From Altererythrobacter sp. (GTDB taxonomy: Bacteria > Pseudomonadota > Alphaproteobacteria > Sphingomonadales > Sphingomonadaceae), in contig JALZVZ010000012.1 of the NCBI GenBank assembly GCA_023299945.1, positions 1 through 9,250 of the forward strand: a stretch of 9,250 nucleotides of DNA. The letters are read 5' to 3'. Shown here in pieces: positions 1 to 6,602 of the stretch. Positions within the stretch are counted from its first letter, which is position 1. Each line of letters starts with the position of its first letter. Position numbers and translations under genes: made by a program. The notes under the pieces were generated by a model. The model was not told where the DNA came from, did not search any database, and saw nothing but the letters and a program-made list of their open reading frames with translations.

Positions 1-537
1 GTCGTAAATGTCCTTCAGCTGCGGGGCGAGCAGGAATATCGACTGGGCGGCACTGGTTGTAATAAAATACATATGGAGGGCAGAGACTTCGCTGGTATAT
101 ATGCCCTCTTCCTGAGCCAAGGCGGTCCAATCGAGTGACTTATTGTGAAAAAGTGACATGCGCTCCTTGTTGAGCCATTCGATCATTTCACCGCCTTGGA
201 TCGTCTCAAACAAAACAATCCTATGCAGCTCGGGATGCTGCGCACAAAAATACACGTAATTGCGGGTTGTGTTTTTGACCCGTTCGTAAGGTGTCATCTG
301 GGCCCATTGGGGCTGATCTTTAAAAAGGGCTTCGACAAGGCGTTGCTGCAAATGGATTACAACCTCTTGCCAAAGTTCGCGTTTGGATTTGTAGTGATAA
401 GTAACGGCCGCGATATTCGTGCCAGAAAGTTCAGCGATTTGGCGGATGGAGCCACCCGCAAGGCCATGGTTGCTGAAAACCGTAATCGCGGCTTTTAGCA
501 ATTTTGCCTTGGTGCTGAGTTCGAATTCTTCCGGCAC
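1..537 (-). CDS. TetR/AcrR-family transcriptional regulator (3' end cut by window edge)
   Basis: The 179 visible residues start at a GTG codon; the C-terminus lies outside the window. Residues 9-60 form a typical TetR N-terminal DNA-binding domain: a first helix (AKLLKAAITVFSNHG), then a helix-turn-helix around residues 29-55 (SIRQIAELSGTNIAAVTYHY followed by KSKRELW). The rest is a helical ligand-binding/dimerisation domain that is not conserved enough to name an effector. TetR proteins are usually about 190-220 aa, so perhaps 20-40 residues are missing. An in-frame TAA lies 15 codons upstream and no ATG falls between, so GTG at 535-537 is the best start, although its ribosome-binding site is weak. 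It lies downstream of, and in the same direction as, the TonB receptor gene but behind a strong terminator. By position it may regulate the receptor and the divergent dioxygenase; that is inference. The fold call is secure, the target is not. Confidence 0.9.
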   Translation of the reverse strand, partial: MPEEFELSTKAKLLKAAITVFSNHGLAGGSIRQIAELSGTNIAAVTYHYKSKRELWQEVVIHLQQRLVEALFKDQPQWAQMTPYERVKNTTRNYVYFCAQHPELHRIVLFETIQGGEMIEWLNKERMSLFHNKSLDWTALAQEEGIYTSEVSALHMYFITTSAAQSIFLLAPQLKDIYD

Positions 538-558
538 TACATGCTCACTTTCAATCCC

Positions 559-587
559 AATATGCTTAAGCGAGCAGCTTTACACAA
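559..587 (-). promoter_or_regulatory. Possible sigma70-type promoter for the TetR gene
   Basis: Read on the minus strand, a TTGTGT (-35-like, 582-587) is separated by exactly 17 bases from CATATT (-10-like, 559-564), placing transcription start about 15 bases upstream of the GTG codon. The -35 box falls within the loop of the upstream terminator hairpin. Both boxes are imperfect, so this is a tentative call. Confidence 0.3.
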
Positions 588-598
588 GCTGCTCGCTT
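568..598 (-). terminator. Strong stem-loop, probable terminator of the TonB receptor gene
   Basis: A perfect 13-bp inverted repeat (AAGCGAGCAGCTT and its complement) with a 5-base loop (581-585) begins 24 bases beyond the receptor stop codon. On the plus strand the stem is followed by TT and then CGC, and on the minus strand by AAGCATATT, so neither side has a long uninterrupted T-tract. The stem itself is long and GC-rich enough to suggest an intrinsic terminator, or a transcript 3'-end stabiliser, that insulates the regulator gene. Confidence 0.75.
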
Positions 599-622
599 TT
601 CGCTGCAACAAACGCCTTCGTC

Positions 623-2968
623 TTAAAATTCGATACCGAACTCCAAACCATAGCGTTTTGTTGGTGCGCCAACACCAAAGAAGAATACGCCTACATCTAA
701 AGCAGAAGAAATTCTGCCATCGCGATTGTCGGTGACATCATTGGCATAGGCGCTGATGCTCCAGTTCAAACCGTTTGGATTATTGCTACGCAAACCAATC
801 GCCAGATCCAAGCTGGATTCTGGCTGGATCAAATCACGATTCAGGCCGCTTAGATCACGGTTAAGATCAACTGCGTTTTCATCCTGGAAGCTGTAATCAA
901 TTCCAGCAAACAGATCGAGATAACTGGTGATCGAACGATCATATGCAAGCCCTGCTGAAAATGTCCAATCCGGAGCGCGGCGAATTTGCCGGTCATCCGA
1001 AACATCAATCGCTGGGCCTGTCGGATTGGCAAGATCTGGGATCAAAAATTCGTCAAATTCAGCATCCAAATAACCTATGGCCATCCGGAAATTCAGGTCA
1101 TCGGTAATGTTGGCTGATGCTTCCAATTCGACGCCCCAAATTGTGGAGCTTGCCGCGTTCTGCACAATGGTTTCTGGAATGCCGCCGGGTGAAGGCTGCG
1201 ATACTTCCACCTGCTGGTCATCATACTGTGTGTAAAAGACCGTTGGGTTAAAGCGGATACGGCCCCCAGCAAATTCCGCGCGCAAGCCAGCCTCGAAGTT
1301 GTCGACTGTTTCAGAATCGTAAGGTCCAGCGACGTTGATGCTGGCTGCCCGGCCGTTGAAGCCGCCGCTGCGGAAGCCGCGTGACCAGCCGCCAAAAACC
1401 ATCATGTCATCATTGAATTCATATTGCAGGATTATCCGGCCTGTTACTGCATCAAAATCTGCAGATGGCGCTGTCGATGTTCCTGCCGATGCGCCTTGGA
1501 AAAAGGCGAGGCGGAAGTCTTTTTCCTCATAACTGTAGCGAATGCCCGCCGAAACGGTCAGCTGATCGGTTAGTGCGAACGAGCCATCAGCGAATGCGGC
1601 GTACGCTATGGTATCTTGGCCAGCGGTAAATTCACCCGCAGATCCGCCAAGGATAAACACAGTGCCAAATCCGGTGGCACCATCTGGGCCTGGCCCACCG
1701 ACCAAATCATAGGAAGAATCGAGATAGTAAAGCCCAGTTACAAAATCGAGCCGGTCACCCAGTGTGCCAGACAGTCGCAGCTCTTGACTGAATTGATCTT
1801 GCTCGACCGAGCGCGTCGCGAAAAACAAAGGAACCTGCACTGGCGCAACCGCCAGCGTCACCAAAGGCGAGCCGAGGTTGTCCGTCCGCAAGGTTTCATC
1901 GGATTCGCGATAGCCAGTGATAGATGTCAGTGTAAGATTATCCGCGATTTCCCAATTTACATTACTCGTATAAGAGAAGCCATCGGTCGTGTTGACCACT
2001 GGGATCGCTTGAATATGGGTTGAAAATCCAGATTCTTGGGCCGGGGTAAACGAGGCATCGATACAACCTGCGCCAAAGGATTCAGCTGCGACAATTCCAA
2101 AAGCCGGCGTTGTGAATTGGCAAAACAGCGCATCTCCCAATGATAGGTTGTAGTTGGGCTGCTGACCAGAATTGTCATCGAACACATCGACCGAAATAAC
2201 GGCGCTGAAGTCGGGGCTCGGCTCGATTGAAAGAGCGCCGCCATAAGACCAATTGTCATCCAACTTGTCAGGGCTACCGGTGATCAGGTTGGTGGAGAAG
2301 GTTTCGCTATTCGTGTTGAACACATAGCCTTTCAGGGCAAACGGTCCAAACCGGCCGGTGTTCACAACAGCCAAATAATCTTCGCGGCCATTATTACCAA
2401 GCCGCACCTTGCCTTTGAAGCCAAAATCTTCGGTTGGTGCCGTGCGCTTGACGTTGATCACGCCGCCAACTGTATTGCGGCCAAACAAAGTTCCTTGCGG
2501 TCCGCGCAAAACTTCAACTGATTCCAGATCGAAGGCATCAATTGAGGCGCCGCCACTCGTGCCTAGGAACACGCCGTCGATAGAGAAGCCAACCGCAGGC
2601 TCGAAACTTTTTTCAACATCAGCAAAGCCGACGCCGCGGATGGTCGCATTCAGCTGCCTGCCGCCAAAGGAGTTATCAGCCAATTCAACATTGGGCGTAA
2701 ATTGCTCAACTTCAGAAACTGTTTGAATAAAGGAGCGTTCAAGATCTTCACCCGAGACGGCCGTCACTGCGAGGGGCACATCTTGCAAGCTTTCTTCCCG
2801 TTTGCGTGCGGTCACAATGATGACATTTCTATCTTCGGCATCGCTTGCCGAAGTTTCAGATTGCGCCAAAGCAGGCGAAGCCGTCCCTATAGCTAAAATT
2901 GATACAGCAACCGCAGTGGCGCTAGCCCCATGGAGGCGGAGTCTATTCTTCAAAGAATTCTGACGCAT
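623..2968 (-). CDS. TonB-dependent outer-membrane receptor
   Basis: A 781-aa TonB-dependent receptor that would import a scarce or bulky substrate across the outer membrane using TonB-ExbBD energy. Residues 1-35 form a signal peptide: basic N-terminus, hydrophobic core, and likely cleavage after SPALA before QSETS. A TonB-box-like stretch (NVIIVTARK, about 48-56) precedes the plug domain (about 60-175), which carries the hallmark VEVLRGPQGTLFGRN followed by TVGGVINV (151-173). The remainder is the 22-strand barrel, ending in the outer-membrane-protein signature of a terminal Phe (LEFGIEF). Two cysteines in the first third of the barrel probably form a loop disulfide. The second ATG was chosen as the start because GGGAGAG lies just upstream of it, and it begins the signal peptide; a start 10 codons earlier would put extra residues before the signal. 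The substrate cannot be read from the sequence. The divergent carotenoid-cleavage-like dioxygenase suggests a hydrophobic polyene or aromatic; siderophore uptake remains possible. Confidence 0.93.
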   Translation of the reverse strand: MRQNSLKNRLRLHGASATAVAVSILAIGTASPALAQSETSASDAEDRNVIIVTARKREESLQDVPLAVTAVSGEDLERSFIQTVSEVEQFTPNVELADNSFGGRQLNATIRGVGFADVEKSFEPAVGFSIDGVFLGTSGGASIDAFDLESVEVLRGPQGTLFGRNTVGGVINVKRTAPTEDFGFKGKVRLGNNGREDYLAVVNTGRFGPFALKGYVFNTNSETFSTNLITGSPDKLDDNWSYGGALSIEPSPDFSAVISVDVFDDNSGQQPNYNLSLGDALFCQFTTPAFGIVAAESFGAGCIDASFTPAQESGFSTHIQAIPVVNTTDGFSYTSNVNWEIADNLTLTSITGYRESDETLRTDNLGSPLVTLAVAPVQVPLFFATRSVEQDQFSQELRLSGTLGDRLDFVTGLYYLDSSYDLVGGPGPDGATGFGTVFILGGSAGEFTAGQDTIAYAAFADGSFALTDQLTVSAGIRYSYEEKDFRLAFFQGASAGTSTAPSADFDAVTGRIILQYEFNDDMMVFGGWSRGFRSGGFNGRAASINVAGPYDSETVDNFEAGLRAEFAGGRIRFNPTVFYTQYDDQQVEVSQPSPGGIPETIVQNAASSTIWGVELEASANITDDLNFRMAIGYLDAEFDEFLIPDLANPTGPAIDVSDDRQIRRAPDWTFSAGLAYDRSITSYLDLFAGIDYSFQDENAVDLNRDLSGLNRDLIQPESSLDLAIGLRSNNPNGLNWSISAYANDVTDNRDGRISSALDVGVFFFGVGAPTKRYGLEFGIEF

Positions 2969-2972
2969 TATT

Positions 2973-2979
2973 CTCTCCC
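2973..2979 (-). promoter_or_regulatory. Ribosome-binding site that fixes the receptor start
   Basis: On the minus strand GGGAGAG precedes the ATG at 2966-2968 by a few bases. This favours that start over the in-frame ATG at 2996-2998, whose upstream sequence has no purine-rich motif. Confidence 0.65.
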
Positions 2980-3004
2980 ATTTCGATACATTTTGCATCT
3001 TTGA

Positions 3005-3033
3005 AGTGGGCCCAAAGCATGATGCTCCCCACT
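3005..3033. repeat. Compound inverted repeat in the receptor leader (possible operator)
   Basis: An 11-bp perfect palindrome, AGCAT-G-ATGCT (3016-3026), lies inside an outer inverted repeat, AGTGGG (3005-3010) with CCCACT (3028-3033). The two symmetries are off-centre by two bases. The element is about 40 bases upstream of the receptor start codon, within its expected leader or promoter. Such a palindrome could be a repressor operator, perhaps for the TetR protein, or an RNA hairpin. No binding data can be read from the sequence. Confidence 0.4.
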
Positions 3034-3060
3034 CATTTTTATTATTATTTTATTATTGCA
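3034..3060. other. AT-rich triplet-like tract in the divergent intergenic region
   Basis: A run made almost entirely of A and T with ATT/TTA periodicity interrupts otherwise balanced base composition. It sits between the compound palindrome and the promoter of the divergent dioxygenase, where it could assist DNA melting or bind a nucleoid protein. The composition is seen directly; any role is inference. Confidence 0.4.
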
Positions 3061-3071
3061 AGAGTTTAGCT

Positions 3072-3100
3072 TTGAGAAAATCAATCACTACTAGCATAAT
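3072..3100 (+). promoter_or_regulatory. Probable sigma70-type promoter of the dioxygenase gene
   Basis: TTGAGA (3072-3077) and CATAAT (3095-3100) are separated by exactly 17 bases and match the -35 and -10 consensus well (5 of 6 in the -10 box). Transcription would begin near 3107, giving a leader of about 75 nt. A weaker alternative pair, TTGAAT (3113-3118) and TTTATC (3136-3141), also has 17-base spacing. Confidence 0.5.
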
Positions 3101-3165
3101 TAATATGATCGTTTGAATTCAATTTTGACTATAGCTTTATCCGAAACCAGGCGACCATCATGCCT

Positions 3166-3173
3166 GAGGAGGG
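3166..3173 (+). promoter_or_regulatory. Strong ribosome-binding site fixing the GTG start of the dioxygenase
   Basis: GAGGAGGG is nearly perfectly complementary to the 16S rRNA 3' end and lies 8 bases upstream of GTG 3182-3184. It decides the start against upstream in-frame TTG codons. Confidence 0.75.
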
Positions 3174-3181
3174 ATAAAAAC

Positions 3182-4507
3182 GTGAGTACAGCAACAGCAG
3201 AAGCACCGTTTTGGATGACCGGAAATTTTGGTCCTGTTGAAGAGACAATTGATGCGGTTAACCTGAAGGTGACCGGCGAAATACCGCGTGAACTCAATGG
3301 CCGATATTTCCGTAACGGGCCCAATCCAAACAAGAACACCAGTGCGGATTGGTTCCTTGGTGAAGGTATGATCCACGGCGTTGAAATTCAGAATGGCAAA
3401 GCCAATTGGTACCGCAATCGCTATGTTGAGACACCGCTGCTGGATGTGGATGTCATCACCAATGAAAACCGGATGGTTCCAGGCAATTCGTTAGCGAACA
3501 CGCATATCGTCGGCCATGCGGGCAAGGTGTTGGCGCTTCAAGAAACACAAGTGCCCATCGAAATGACAAAGGATTTGGAAACAGTCGGCCCTTACAGTTT
3601 TGATGGCAAGCTTAATGGCGCGATGACCGCACACCCGAAAATCTGCCCAATAACAGGCGAGATGCTGTTTTTTGGCTACGGCATCATGCCACCTTTTCTA
3701 ACCTATTACCGCGCGGCTCCAAGCGGCGAACTTGTCCAAACCGAAATTATCGATGTACCGGCAGCAACGATGGTTCATGACTTCGCGATTACCGAAAATC
3801 ATGTGCTTTTTTTAGACCTTCCCATGCTGTGGGATATAAAGAAATTCGGCAAACCGGGTATCCCTGTTAGCTATGACGAAAGCTATGGCGCGCGCATTGG
3901 TGTCATGCCCCGCAATGGGAAAAGCGGCGATGTAAAATGGTTCGAGGTTGATCCATGCTACATCTACCATACGATGAGTGCCTTTGAACGCGGATCAAGC
4001 ATTGTCTTCCACGCGCCGAAATTGACGGGCTACACGTCAGTCGGAATGACAAATCCGCCAATTCCCAAATTGCACCGATGGACGCTTGATCTGAAAAACG
4101 GTTCGGTCAAAGAAGAGCAGGTCGATGATCTGGGTGTCGACTTTCCAGTCATATCGCCCGATCTAGTCGGACTAGCGCACAATTATGCCTATGCTGCAGA
4201 ATTTGATCCGACCGGCGTGCCTTATATTTTGGGCTACCACAAATACGATATAGAAACGGGTTCGCGCACATGCCACAAATTGCAAAACGGCCGCACGGGC
4301 AGCGAGGCGAGCTTTGTTCCTGCCGCGAACGGCAAAGATCAAGATGACGGCTATTTGATGACCTTCGTCTATGATCCGGATGAAAAAGCCAGTGAGCTTG
4401 TAATCATGAACGCCAAAGAGATGACTGATGAGCCATTGGCCCGCATCCATTTGCCTGCTCGGGTTCCAACCGGTTTCCACGGCAGCTGGATCCCGGATAT
4501 GAATTGA
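3182..4507 (+). CDS. Carotenoid cleavage dioxygenase-family enzyme (RPE65/lignostilbene dioxygenase superfamily)
   Basis: A 441-aa non-heme Fe(II) dioxygenase of the family that splits a carbon-carbon double bond of carotenoids, apocarotenoids or stilbenes into two carbonyl products. All four iron-binding histidines of the seven-bladed propeller fold are present in their usual contexts: His151 (TAHPK), His199 (MVHDFAI), His263 (CYIYHTMSAFE) and His433 (GFHGSWIP). Second-shell acidic residues Glu119 (LALQE), Glu269 (SAFE) and Glu375 (GSEASFVP) are also in place. There is no signal peptide, so it is probably cytoplasmic or loosely membrane-bound. GTG at 3182 was chosen because GAGGAGGG ends 8 bases upstream; the reading frame extends further upstream but without comparable signals. 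The residue that I align with the phenol-binding Lys of lignostilbene dioxygenases is Gln120, and their GRYRNP-like segment is not recognisable, which argues against a lignostilbene substrate. It is divergent from a TonB receptor, suggesting a linked uptake-and-cleavage role. The family is certain, the substrate unknown. Confidence 0.93.
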   Translation: MSTATAEAPFWMTGNFGPVEETIDAVNLKVTGEIPRELNGRYFRNGPNPNKNTSADWFLGEGMIHGVEIQNGKANWYRNRYVETPLLDVDVITNENRMVPGNSLANTHIVGHAGKVLALQETQVPIEMTKDLETVGPYSFDGKLNGAMTAHPKICPITGEMLFFGYGIMPPFLTYYRAAPSGELVQTEIIDVPAATMVHDFAITENHVLFLDLPMLWDIKKFGKPGIPVSYDESYGARIGVMPRNGKSGDVKWFEVDPCYIYHTMSAFERGSSIVFHAPKLTGYTSVGMTNPPIPKLHRWTLDLKNGSVKEEQVDDLGVDFPVISPDLVGLAHNYAYAAEFDPTGVPYILGYHKYDIETGSRTCHKLQNGRTGSEASFVPAANGKDQDDGYLMTFVYDPDEKASELVIMNAKEMTDEPLARIHLPARVPTGFHGSWIPDMN

Positions 4508-4832
4508 AGCACTATGGCATTTTGGTCGGGAATGATTGGCCTTGGCCTTCCACAAGACTTTGGAACGAGGCTTAGAGAACTCTTTCAGCCTCGAATTGAA
4601 GCAAAATTACAGTCTAAGTGCCCCAAACCGATGAGTAGTCATGGGAAACTGCGTTCATGGTGCTGTAACAGCCCAGGCTTCTCAATGATCCCGCTCGGCT
4701 TCCTTGGTGCACGTCACGCAAATTCGGAACGCCAGCAACTCTTCTAAAACGACGTCCGCTTTCCACCCCAACACAAGACCAAAGCATGTTCGGCGACTGG
4801 CCCCACAAGCGGTCCTTGGACAACGCCTATGC
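4508..4832. other. Convergent intergenic region without a credible gene
   Basis: These 325 bases separate the 3' ends of the plus-strand dioxygenase and the minus-strand DUF2855 gene. The longest open frames (77 aa plus from 4514; 69 aa minus from 4823) have no domain I recognise and no good ribosome-binding site. Visible structure consists of a stem-loop at 4566-4593, a short palindrome GCTGTAACAGC near 4660, and a long-range inverted pair CCGCTT (4756-4761)/AAGCGG (4807-4812). It could be decayed sequence or a worn intergenic repeat, but nothing can be named. Confidence 0.5.
4566..4593. terminator. Stem-loop downstream of the dioxygenase, possible terminator
   Basis: CGAGGCT (4566-4572) pairs perfectly with AGCCTCG (4587-4593). 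An inner AGAG/CTCT pair (4574-4577 with 4580-4583) could extend the stem. It starts 58 bases after the dioxygenase stop. No T-tract follows on either strand, so it could be a weak or Rho-assisted terminator, or only a 3' stabilising hairpin. Confidence 0.35.
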
Positions 4833-5921
4833 CTAAGGCTTAATCACAATACCCTTGGCCGGATCGACATGGCCGCCGATCATTTCCAGATATGTCGCAC
4901 GCGCAGCTTCCAATCCGGCGTGCTCTTCGATTGCAACCGTGCCTTTCACTGCGCCTAAGAAGCCCTGCCATGCCTGCGCGACCATCGCGCCAGCCTCTGC
5001 GGGACCGTGTGCTTTGAACAAAGCCACAGCATGATCGGGCGCGAAGAACAAAATCGGCTTTGCACCTGGCAATCCGCGATCATCCTTCATTCCCGTTGGT
5101 CCGCGATCCTCGATATGGGTCGCGCCGACTAAACAGGAATATTTGAGTATATCGCCAAAATGCTCATGCACTTTCGCCAGCACATCGGCATTGCCCGCAA
5201 AATCCACCACAACCGATGGCGCAATCGGCAGCATCCCAATCTCGCCATAGGTGATGACCTTGTCGTAAAGCCCTGTTTCCTCGGTGAAATCGGCATTGCC
5301 TTCTGATGTCACACCAATGCGTTTGATATTCGGCGAGTTTTGCTTGGCGCAGCTGGCAAGGCCCATCGCGGTTTTGGATGATGCACTGGTCAGGATCACC
5401 GCCTCTGCGCCAAACCAATCATCGCTGCGCATGAAATATTCGATCAGGAAGCCTGTTTTGAACAATGGTCCAAAGATCATCCGCTCATTCTCGCGCGCGG
5501 GATCATGCTCTGGATCGGCGGCTAGGCGCGAATATTGATTGTAAATCGGGCTCATCGGTTGGCGATAATCGGTGGTGTCGACAAATCCGCTTGCTGAGAC
5601 ATTGCCGGGTACAACGTCCAAATGATCGGCCATGGGCAGATAGCCATAGACCCGCTCGCCCACGGTCATTTCGGCGCAGTTGCTTTCTATCACTTTGGCA
5701 TGGCCCCACATTGGCACGATGCCGTGGCCCTTGGGTGCGGGGAAGAAATTCCAATAGCCGAACCCGTCGCCCACCACCGCATAGGTTATGTTATTGGCCG
5801 TGACGGAGAAGCTTTCAATTTGCAGGCGAACAGCGCCCTCGCCCAATTCGCTTGGCTCCACTTGAACCATAGCGGCTGTGCTGAGTGCATCTTTTTGGAC
5901 GTGAACTTGGGAAATCGTCAT
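4833..5921 (-). CDS. DUF2855 family protein (MDR/quinone-reductase-like fold)
   Basis: A 362-aa protein that I recognise as DUF2855, a family of unknown function distantly related to medium-chain dehydrogenases/reductases. Residues about 30-100 resemble the GroES-like domain, with the family-style GDGFGYWNFFPAP (51-63), PMWGHAKV (70-77) and GERVYGYLPMADHL (88-101). FVDTTDYRQP and SPIYNQY follow. A Rossmann-like half begins near 174 (AVILTSASSKTAMGLAS) but lacks a clean GxGxxG nucleotide-binding motif. The end, MIGGHVDPAKGIVI, matches the usual MDR C-terminus. No zinc-ligand pattern or signal peptide is visible, so it is presumably cytosolic. The ATG was chosen because GAGGAG lies 9 bases upstream; the open frame extends further but overlaps the preceding gene. 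It is last in a probable dnaN-GST-DUF2855 transcript, 40 bases after the GST stop. Substrate and activity are unknown; an NAD(P)H-linked reductase is the natural guess. Confidence 0.85.
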   Translation of the reverse strand: MTISQVHVQKDALSTAAMVQVEPSELGEGAVRLQIESFSVTANNITYAVVGDGFGYWNFFPAPKGHGIVPMWGHAKVIESNCAEMTVGERVYGYLPMADHLDVVPGNVSASGFVDTTDYRQPMSPIYNQYSRLAADPEHDPARENERMIFGPLFKTGFLIEYFMRSDDWFGAEAVILTSASSKTAMGLASCAKQNSPNIKRIGVTSEGNADFTEETGLYDKVITYGEIGMLPIAPSVVVDFAGNADVLAKVHEHFGDILKYSCLVGATHIEDRGPTGMKDDRGLPGAKPILFFAPDHAVALFKAHGPAEAGAMVAQAWQGFLGAVKGTVAIEEHAGLEAARATYLEMIGGHVDPAKGIVIKP

Positions 5922-5930
5922 GGAATCAGG

Positions 5931-5936
5931 CTCCTC
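5931..5936 (-). promoter_or_regulatory. Ribosome-binding site of the DUF2855 gene
   Basis: GAGGAG on the minus strand, 9 bases before ATG 5919-5921, sets the start and shows independent translation initiation in the short gap after the GST gene. Confidence 0.65.
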
Positions 5937-5961
5937 AATATTTGACAGCGAGCCTAGCCGA

Positions 5962-6588
5962 TTAGTTTTCGCTTTCCCACTGTGTAGATATGATCGAGGG
6001 CCGTTGGCGCATTTCCTCCATCCATTCGCCCAGCGCAGGGCATTGCCCGATGCCAGTTGCTCCATGCGGCGTCATCTGAACGCCGCGCAAGACTGGATAC
6101 ATGAACATGTCAGCGAGTGAAAACGGGCCGCGCACAAAAGCGCCATCTTTCATAACTTCCGCTTCGCAAAAGCTTAAGGCCCGGGCGATGTCGGGCAAAG
6201 CCTTGGCGATACGCGCTTCGTCCAATTCAATTCCAGCGACCTTATGCATGATCCAAGGCATGACGAGCCCGTGTTCAAACAGCGGAAATAGGTAATTATT
6301 GGCAATCGCCACCCACTTATCCATCACCGCGCGCGTGGCAGGGTTTTGGGGCTGCAAACCCCCTGCATTATGCGCATTATCGATATATTGCGCGATGGCG
6401 ACGCTCTCATAGAGCTCGAGCCCATCCACCTCGACATAAGGCACTTTGCCAAAGGGGTGGCGATTGCTTTGCGAATTCGCAGCAGTCGCAATGGTTTCGT
6501 GGGCGACGCCCGCCTCTTCACACGCGATCTGAACGATGCGGGTGTAAGTAGAAATGACTGTGCCAAAGATGCGGAGTTGAGGCTCCAT
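5962..6588 (-). CDS. Glutathione S-transferase family protein
   Basis: A 208-aa two-domain glutathione-S-transferase-like protein, of normal length for the family. The N-terminal thioredoxin-like domain (about 1-78) shows the first strand and active-site region LRIFGTVISTYTR (Ser13 or Thr14 as candidate catalytic hydroxyl), the cis-proline segment FGKVPYVEVDG (Pro50) and the glutathione-binding pair Glu61-Ser62 (YESVAIAQYI). The helical domain contains the conserved N-capping box FSLADMFMYP (Ser157, Asp160). It could conjugate, isomerise or reduce a small electrophile with glutathione in the cytosol; the substrate cannot be read. ATG 6588 puts four residues before the first strand, as is usual; a TTG at 6600 in the same frame would add MAGP and is less likely, though neither start has a good ribosome-binding site. 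It begins 14 bases after the dnaN stop, so it is probably co-transcribed and perhaps translationally coupled with dnaN. Confidence 0.88.
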   Translation of the reverse strand: MEPQLRIFGTVISTYTRIVQIACEEAGVAHETIATAANSQSNRHPFGKVPYVEVDGLELYESVAIAQYIDNAHNAGGLQPQNPATRAVMDKWVAIANNYLFPLFEHGLVMPWIMHKVAGIELDEARIAKALPDIARALSFCEAEVMKDGAFVRGPFSLADMFMYPVLRGVQMTPHGATGIGQCPALGEWMEEMRQRPSIISTQWESEN

Positions 6589-6602
6589 CGGCCCAGCCAA
6601 GC

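Noticed and set aside
1616..2023. 135-aa plus-strand open frame inside the TonB receptor gene
   Set aside because: Antisense to the receptor barrel coding sequence, with no start signal or domain.
2969..2998. Earlier ATG giving a 10-residue longer TonB receptor
   Set aside because: It would place extra residues before the signal peptide and lacks a ribosome-binding site, whereas GGGAGAG precedes the ATG at 2966-2968.
4172..4555. 127-aa minus-strand open frame overlapping the dioxygenase 3' end
   Set aside because: Mostly antisense to the conserved C-terminal part of the dioxygenase, including the last iron-binding histidine; no independent support.
4514..4747. 77-aa plus-strand open frame beginning 6 bases after the dioxygenase stop
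   Set aside because: No good ribosome-binding site, no recognisable motif and a composition unlike the neighbouring proteins; treated as non-coding.
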